Source: Deinococcus arboris (GTDB taxonomy: Bacteria; Deinococcota; Deinococci; Deinococcales; Deinococcaceae). Taken from it: DNA of 64,000 nt. The stretch covers positions 16,483 through 80,482 of the forward strand of contig NZ_WQLB01000020.1 of assembly GCF_009755355.1 (NCBI RefSeq), in the 5' to 3' direction. Shown here piece by piece: positions 59,991-64,000 of this stretch (within the stretch, counting starts at the first letter, position 1; the number at the start of each line of letters is the position of its first letter). The notes under the pieces are model-generated. The model did not search any database and was not told the origin of the DNA. It was given only the letters and a program-made list of their open reading frames with translations. A program made the position numbers and the translations under genes.

Positions 59991-61361
59991 GTGAAAGCAA
60001 TGCGCTATGTCATCACCCGGCCCTGCCTGCAAGAAGGCAGTCTGCGTCTACTCAAGTATCTGGGCGCCACCTTTCCGTCGGCGGGACCAGTCACGCTGCT
60101 GGATGACCGGGGCCAGGAATACACGGCGCAGGTTGACCCAGAGCGGCAGCGGGTGTGGGGGCTGGGGGCGCTGTACCAGGCGCAGAATCTGGGCGTCAAC
60201 GACGTGCTGGTGATTACGCCGCTGACGCTGGGGCGCTACCAGGTGGAGGGCATTGTCAAGCCGCACGCGCCGCCCCCTGCCCCCCGCCGGGACACGCCGC
60301 CGCGCCCAGAAACGCGCCGTGTGGTGGTCAGCTCGACTCCCCATGTGCGTGAGGTGCGCCTTCAGGAAGTGGGCCGCGCCGAGGCCGCTCGCCCTGACAG
60401 CCCTCCCCGCACGGAAGCGGCCCGCGCAGAAACGACCCGTCCAGAGGCGAGTCGCCCCGAGGCTGCGGCCCCCTCCGAGCCGCGCACAGAGGCTCGCCGG
60501 GAGGACTCGTCCCGGCCGGCCACGGCGCCGCGTCCCCGGCCCGAGGCGTCCCCTGAACCTCACCGCGCTGTCAGTGTCGCCCCCGTGACCCCAGACGCGC
60601 CCGCCCGCCGGGTCCAATCAGGCAGCGCGGCGCCGGTCAAACCACTGGACGTGCGTTTTGCCAGCCCTGCCTCTCCCAGTCCGGCCGCCTCAGCCATCAC
60701 CCCCGAAACGCAACTGGCCGAACTGGCGCGCCTGACGGGCTACCGCCTGGACCAGCTGGGGGGCGGCGTGCTGCGCCTGAAGGCCGACCTAGGCGCCCAT
60801 GGGTACTCGGTGCTGGTGGCGACCAGTGAGGCCGCCGTGCAGACGCCCGCCTGGAAAGAACAGGCCGACTACTGTGTCCTGCTGACCACGGAACAGGAGC
60901 GCCCCGCCGGCACGCCGCGCCTGACGCGCGAGGCCCTGGCCGCCCTGATTGACCACGCGATGCTGGCGCCGCTCTCGGCGGTCGAACTGCGCGGGTACTG
61001 GAAAGCGGGCAGCGTGGACCTGGAATCGGCCGCCAGTGTGGCCGAACTGGTGGGCGCGCACCTCGCGCAGCGCGGGGCCTTCAGCGCGGTGCTGCTGACC
61101 CTGGCGCAGCAGCCGGCCCACAGCGTGGTCAGCGTGCAGCGCCTGGCCGAACGCCTGGGCAGCGGCGTGACCTACGCCGAACTGGGCGGCATTCTGGACA
61201 CCCTGACCCGCGCGCCCTTCCTGGCCCTGACCCCGCTGCCGGGCGGCGGCTACCTGCTGCGAGCGGGTGTGCCTGACCTGCTGACCGACCTGACCGAGTA
61301 CGCCGAGGGCGTGCGCCGCCGCCTGCGCGTGCCGGCCGAGCGCGAGCGCCTGCGCGCCTGA
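59991..61361 (+). CDS. unknown three-part protein upstream of mutY
   Basis: 456 residues. Residues 1-85 form a small beta domain ([59 protein letters not shown]), possibly a B3- or AbrB-like DNA-binding barrel. Residues 90-235 are a Pro/Arg/Glu-rich linker. The C-terminal 210 residues fold as an alpha/beta domain ([20 protein letters not shown]) followed by a winged helix ([20 protein letters not shown]). No signal peptide is seen. AGAGGAG lies 7 nt before the GTG. No family is recognised; its pairing with mutY may suggest a nucleic-acid role. Confidence 0.7.
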   Translation: MKAMRYVITRPCLQEGSLRLLKYLGATFPSAGPVTLLDDRGQEYTAQVDPERQRVWGLGALYQAQNLGVNDVLVITPLTLGRYQVEGIVKPHAPPPAPRRDTPPRPETRRVVVSSTPHVREVRLQEVGRAEAARPDSPPRTEAARAETTRPEASRPEAAAPSEPRTEARREDSSRPATAPRPRPEASPEPHRAVSVAPVTPDAPARRVQSGSAAPVKPLDVRFASPASPSPAASAITPETQLAELARLTGYRLDQLGGGVLRLKADLGAHGYSVLVATSEAAVQTPAWKEQADYCVLLTTEQERPAGTPRLTREALAALIDHAMLAPLSAVELRGYWKAGSVDLESAASVAELVGAHLAQRGAFSAVLLTLAQQPAHSVVSVQRLAERLGSGVTYAELGGILDTLTRAPFLALTPLPGGGYLLRAGVPDLLTDLTEYAEGVRRRLRVPAERERLRA

Positions 61362-61411
61362 CCCCAACCTCGGCCACGGTCCTGCGGTCACCGCGCCTCT
61401 AGACTGGCGCG

Positions 61412-62473
61412 GTGACGGCTTTTTCTGAGGCAGAGGCAGGGCCGGCGCCCCTGCCCGTGCCCGCCCTGCGCGCGGCGCTACTGGCCTGGTTTGACCGCGC
61501 CGGGCGTGACCTGCCGTGGCGGCGCGGCCCCGAGGGCGGGCGCGACCCCTACCGCGCCTGGGTGGCCGAGGTCCTGCTTCAGCAGACGCAGGTGGCGCGC
61601 GGCCTGGGCTACTACGACCGCTTTCTGACGGCTTTTCCTACGGTGCAGGCGCTGGCCGCTGCGCCTATCGACGACGTGCTTAAAGCCTGGGAGGGCTGCG
61701 GTTATTACGCCCGCGCGCGCAACCTGCACCGCGCGGCGGGTCTGGTGGCGGCCCAGGGCTTTCCTACCACCTACGCGGGCTGGCTGGCCCTGCCCGGCGT
61801 GGGGCCATACACGGCGGCGGCCCTGAGCAGCTTCACGCTCAATGCCCCCTGCGCGGTGAACGACGGCAATGTGCGCCGGGTGCTGGCGCGGCTGCGCGCC
61901 CAGGCTGTGCCCACGCCCGCCTGGGTGCAGGCGCAGGCGGACACCCTGCTGGACCCCGCGCGGCCCGGCGCCTGGAACGAGGCGGTCATGGATCTGGGCG
62001 CGACGGTGTGTATCCCCAAGGCTCCGCGCTGTGCCCAGTGCCCGGTGAGCGCGTGGTGCGCGGCGCGGGCAACCGGGCAACCGGCGGCCTATCCAGCGCC
62101 GAAAGTCCGGGCGGCCGTGCAGGAGGTGCAGGCGGCGGCGCTGCTGATTGGCGACGCGGCCCACGCCTACCTGGAGCGGCGCGAGGGCGCCCTGCTGGGC
62201 GGGCTGATGGGGCTCCCCACCGAAGCCCTGCGGCCCGGTGAGGCGGCTACGTCGGCGCTGGTGCGGCTGTGTGACCGACTGGGGGCGCAGCCCGGTCACC
62301 TGCTGGGGCAGGTGCGTCACGGTATGACCCACCGGCAGGTCACCTTGCACGTCTACGCGGCCCAGGCTGAGCTACCCCGGCAGGACACGGGCCGCGCCGC
62401 CCTGTCCCGCCTGGATCAGAAAGCTCTGGCCCTAGTCGGTAGCCGGCAAGCCGGGCTGTTTCCCGTGGAGTGA
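61412..62473 (+). CDS. mutY: A/G-specific adenine glycosylase MutY
   Basis: 353 residues. The HhH-GPD motif is LALPGVGPYTAAALSS, the catalytic Glu is in VAEVLLQQTQVARGLG, and the catalytic Asp is in AVNDGNVRRVLARLR. The [4Fe-4S] Cys pattern C-x6-C-x2-C-x5-C is seen in CIPKAPRCAQCPVSAWC. A C-terminal oxoG-recognising Nudix-like domain follows (AAALLIGDAAHAYLERREGALLGGLMGLP). MutY removes A opposite 8-oxoG. TAGACT (61400-61405) lies 6 nt before the GTG, so a leaderless start is likely. Confidence 0.94.
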   Translation: MTAFSEAEAGPAPLPVPALRAALLAWFDRAGRDLPWRRGPEGGRDPYRAWVAEVLLQQTQVARGLGYYDRFLTAFPTVQALAAAPIDDVLKAWEGCGYYARARNLHRAAGLVAAQGFPTTYAGWLALPGVGPYTAAALSSFTLNAPCAVNDGNVRRVLARLRAQAVPTPAWVQAQADTLLDPARPGAWNEAVMDLGATVCIPKAPRCAQCPVSAWCAARATGQPAAYPAPKVRAAVQEVQAAALLIGDAAHAYLERREGALLGGLMGLPTEALRPGEAATSALVRLCDRLGAQPGHLLGQVRHGMTHRQVTLHVYAAQAELPRQDTGRAALSRLDQKALALVGSRQAGLFPVE

Positions 62474-62731
62474 ATAGAGGAGGGGGTTGCAGGTTGGAAT
62501 GAGGAGAGGCTTGCTCTGCTGCACCTTTCTGAAAGCGTGAGCGTCCGAGAAGCGCACACACTCTAAAACCCCACTGCCTATGGACTTCTGGTCTGATAGC
62601 AGTGGACCTGCCCTCAAGCTGCTCTTAGTTGTACCTGTAAATACATTCGCTTTTCTTCACGCTGAGCCCGCTTTAAGGGCGGCTTCAGGGCGTCTCATCT
62701 GTCCATGCCAGCGGCAAGAGAGGGTAGAGCT

Positions 62732-63958
62732 ATGACCTTCCGAATGCTGGTTCTGGCTGGGCTGCTGTGCGGCGCGGCGGCCGCTCAGGGCACCCCCACC
62801 CCCAAGCCGCTGCCCCAGCCCCAGGCTCCGGCCACGGTGACCGCCACCCGCAGCGAACCCACCCCGCAGGAATTCACAGCCGACAAGCTGGCGCGACTGA
62901 AGGTGCCGGCGGGCTTCACCATCAAGGTGGTGGCCACCGGACTGGGCAACGCCCGCATGCTGCACGTCATGCCCGACGGCGGTATCTACCTCACCCGGCG
63001 TGGGCAGAACGATGTCTGGTATCTGAAAGACGTCAATAAAGACGGCAAGATTGAAGCCGTAGAGCGCCGTCAGGTGGCGCAGAACCTGACCTCGGCGCAC
63101 GGCATTGCCGTCCGGAACGGCAAGCTGTATATCGCCGGGGCCAGCACCATCTGGGTCATGGATATAGCCAAAGACGGCAGCCTCAGCCGCCCGCGCGTCT
63201 TTGCTGACCGCCTGCCCGAGCCAGGGCAGCACTCGGCGCGCACGATTGCCTGGGGGCCGGACGGCTACCTGTACGCCTCGTTTGGCAGCCAGAACAACGA
63301 CGCGCCCACCCCCAACCCTGAGGTGGCGGCCCTGCTGCGCATCGCGCCCGACGGCAAGAGCCGTGAGGTCTACGCGTCTGGCTTACGTCACACCATCGGC
63401 TTTGGCTGGCAGCCGGTCACGGGCGCCCTGTACGGGTTTGACCAGGGGAGCGACTGGCACGGCGACAACATTCCGCCCGAAGAACTCAACGTGATTCAGC
63501 GCGGCAAGAACTACGGCTGGCCCTTTTGCTACGGCGACAAGGTGGTGGACCCGTACGTCAACAGCCGCGCGCCAGGCAACATCACCAACGCCGAATACTG
63601 CGCGGGCACCCAGGGCAGCGTCCTGACCTACACCGCCCACGCTGCCGCTATCGCTGGCACCTTTTATACTGCCTCGCAGTTCCCCGCCATGTACCGGGGC
63701 GACATGTTTGCCGCCATGCGCGGCTCGTGGAACCGCAGCGAGCCCAGTGGTTACGAAATCGTGCGCGCCGACTTTGACGAGGCGGGCCAGCCCCAGAGCG
63801 TGACCCCCTTCGTGACCGGGTTTGTGTACGAAGAGAATGGGGAGTGGAAGCAGTTTGGGCGGGTGGCCGGTGTCGCCACGTACACCGACGGCAGCCTGCT
63901 GTTCACCGACGATCAGAGCGGTGTGCTCTACCGCGTCCTGTACACCGGAGGCAACTAA
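62732..63958 (+). CDS. secreted PQQ-type sugar dehydrogenase (sorbosone dehydrogenase-like)
   Basis: 408 residues. A signal peptide (MTFRMLVLAGLLCGAAAAQG) is followed by a low-complexity Pro segment, then a beta-propeller with FTIKVVATGLGNARMLHVMPDGGIYLT, DGKIEAVERRQVAQNLTSAHGIA, WGPDGYLYASFGSQNNDAPT, and YGFDQGSDWHGDNIPPEELN, typical of GSDH-type enzymes. A Cys pair (PFCYGDK and AEYCAGT) may form a disulfide. The cofactor PQQ is assumed from the family, not shown. A new gene starts directly after its stop. Confidence 0.85.
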   Translation: MTFRMLVLAGLLCGAAAAQGTPTPKPLPQPQAPATVTATRSEPTPQEFTADKLARLKVPAGFTIKVVATGLGNARMLHVMPDGGIYLTRRGQNDVWYLKDVNKDGKIEAVERRQVAQNLTSAHGIAVRNGKLYIAGASTIWVMDIAKDGSLSRPRVFADRLPEPGQHSARTIAWGPDGYLYASFGSQNNDAPTPNPEVAALLRIAPDGKSREVYASGLRHTIGFGWQPVTGALYGFDQGSDWHGDNIPPEELNVIQRGKNYGWPFCYGDKVVDPYVNSRAPGNITNAEYCAGTQGSVLTYTAHAAAIAGTFYTASQFPAMYRGDMFAAMRGSWNRSEPSGYEIVRADFDEAGQPQSVTPFVTGFVYEENGEWKQFGRVAGVATYTDGSLLFTDDQSGVLYRVLYTGGN

Positions 63959-64000
63959 ATGAAGACCTTGCTCCCTGCCGGCCTCCTGATCGGCGCTGCG
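63959..64000 (+). CDS. start of a secreted protein (truncated by window)
   Basis: Only 14 codons are visible: MKTLLPAGLLIGAA, a signal peptide beginning. GGAGG lies 7 nt upstream, and the ATG immediately follows the previous stop (TAAATG), so it is probably in an operon with the sugar dehydrogenase. Confidence 0.6.
   Translation, partial: MKTLLPAGLLIGAA

Overview
The window is GC-rich bacterial DNA that reads as a Deinococcus chromosome. It carries CruF, CrtO, CrtD and P450 carotenoid genes of the deinoxanthin type, a Deinococcus-type RpoZ, a BshB1-like bacillithiol deacetylase, a MutY, and an archaeal-type phosphoglycerate mutase. About twenty genes begin 5-8 nt after a TANNNT -10 box, the signature of leaderless mRNAs common in this genus. 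No insertion sequence, prophage or CRISPR array was found. The first gene (gltD) and the last (a secreted protein) are cut by the window ends.

Layout. 0-13 kb: housekeeping and signalling genes, including gltD end, RlmB, an aldose epimerase, a streptogramin-lyase-like lipoprotein, an ABC-2 exporter, two GGDEF proteins and an aldo/keto reductase. 13-19 kb: a minus-strand phenylacetate operon, paaA-(hairpin)-paaB-paaC-paaD-DUF3592-like gene-paaZ-small ORF, behind a promoter covered by a palindrome. 19-36 kb: a P-loop kinase, MBL and APH-like proteins, TrmH, ApgM, a HAD phosphatase, a MocR regulator divergent from a BenE-like transporter with repeated GGCCAAT boxes between them, a candidate ncRNA facing tRNA-Thr, BshB1, a Prx-ParA pair, an acyl-ACP desaturase, a ChbG-like deacetylase with a GPH symporter, PrmC and KhpB. 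36-46 kb: a DUF418 protein, an MFS exporter, and a tightly packed seven-gene carotenoid operon (crtO, nudix, cruF, CruD-like acyltransferase, CruC-like glycosyltransferase, crtD, P450). 46-55 kb: GNAT, RpoZ, an antiporter, a TetR regulator that is probably PaaR, HisC, tRNA-Leu, and an RGG-repeat protein. 55-64 kb: a 1357-residue annexin-like, toxin-like protein with a small overlapping partner gene, an unknown three-part protein, MutY and a secreted sugar dehydrogenase.

Connections. The TetR gene at 49 kb and the paa operon 30 kb away share a palindrome (CNAACGGGCGTTNG) placed over their promoters, so the regulator can be assigned to the pathway from sequence. The carotenoid operon joins hydration, ketolation, desaturation and hydroxylation genes to a glycosyltransferase and an acyltransferase, which points to a glycosylated and acylated carotenoid. 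The annexin-like protein and its overlapping partner form the best candidate for an undescribed system; an effector-immunity pair is one hypothesis.
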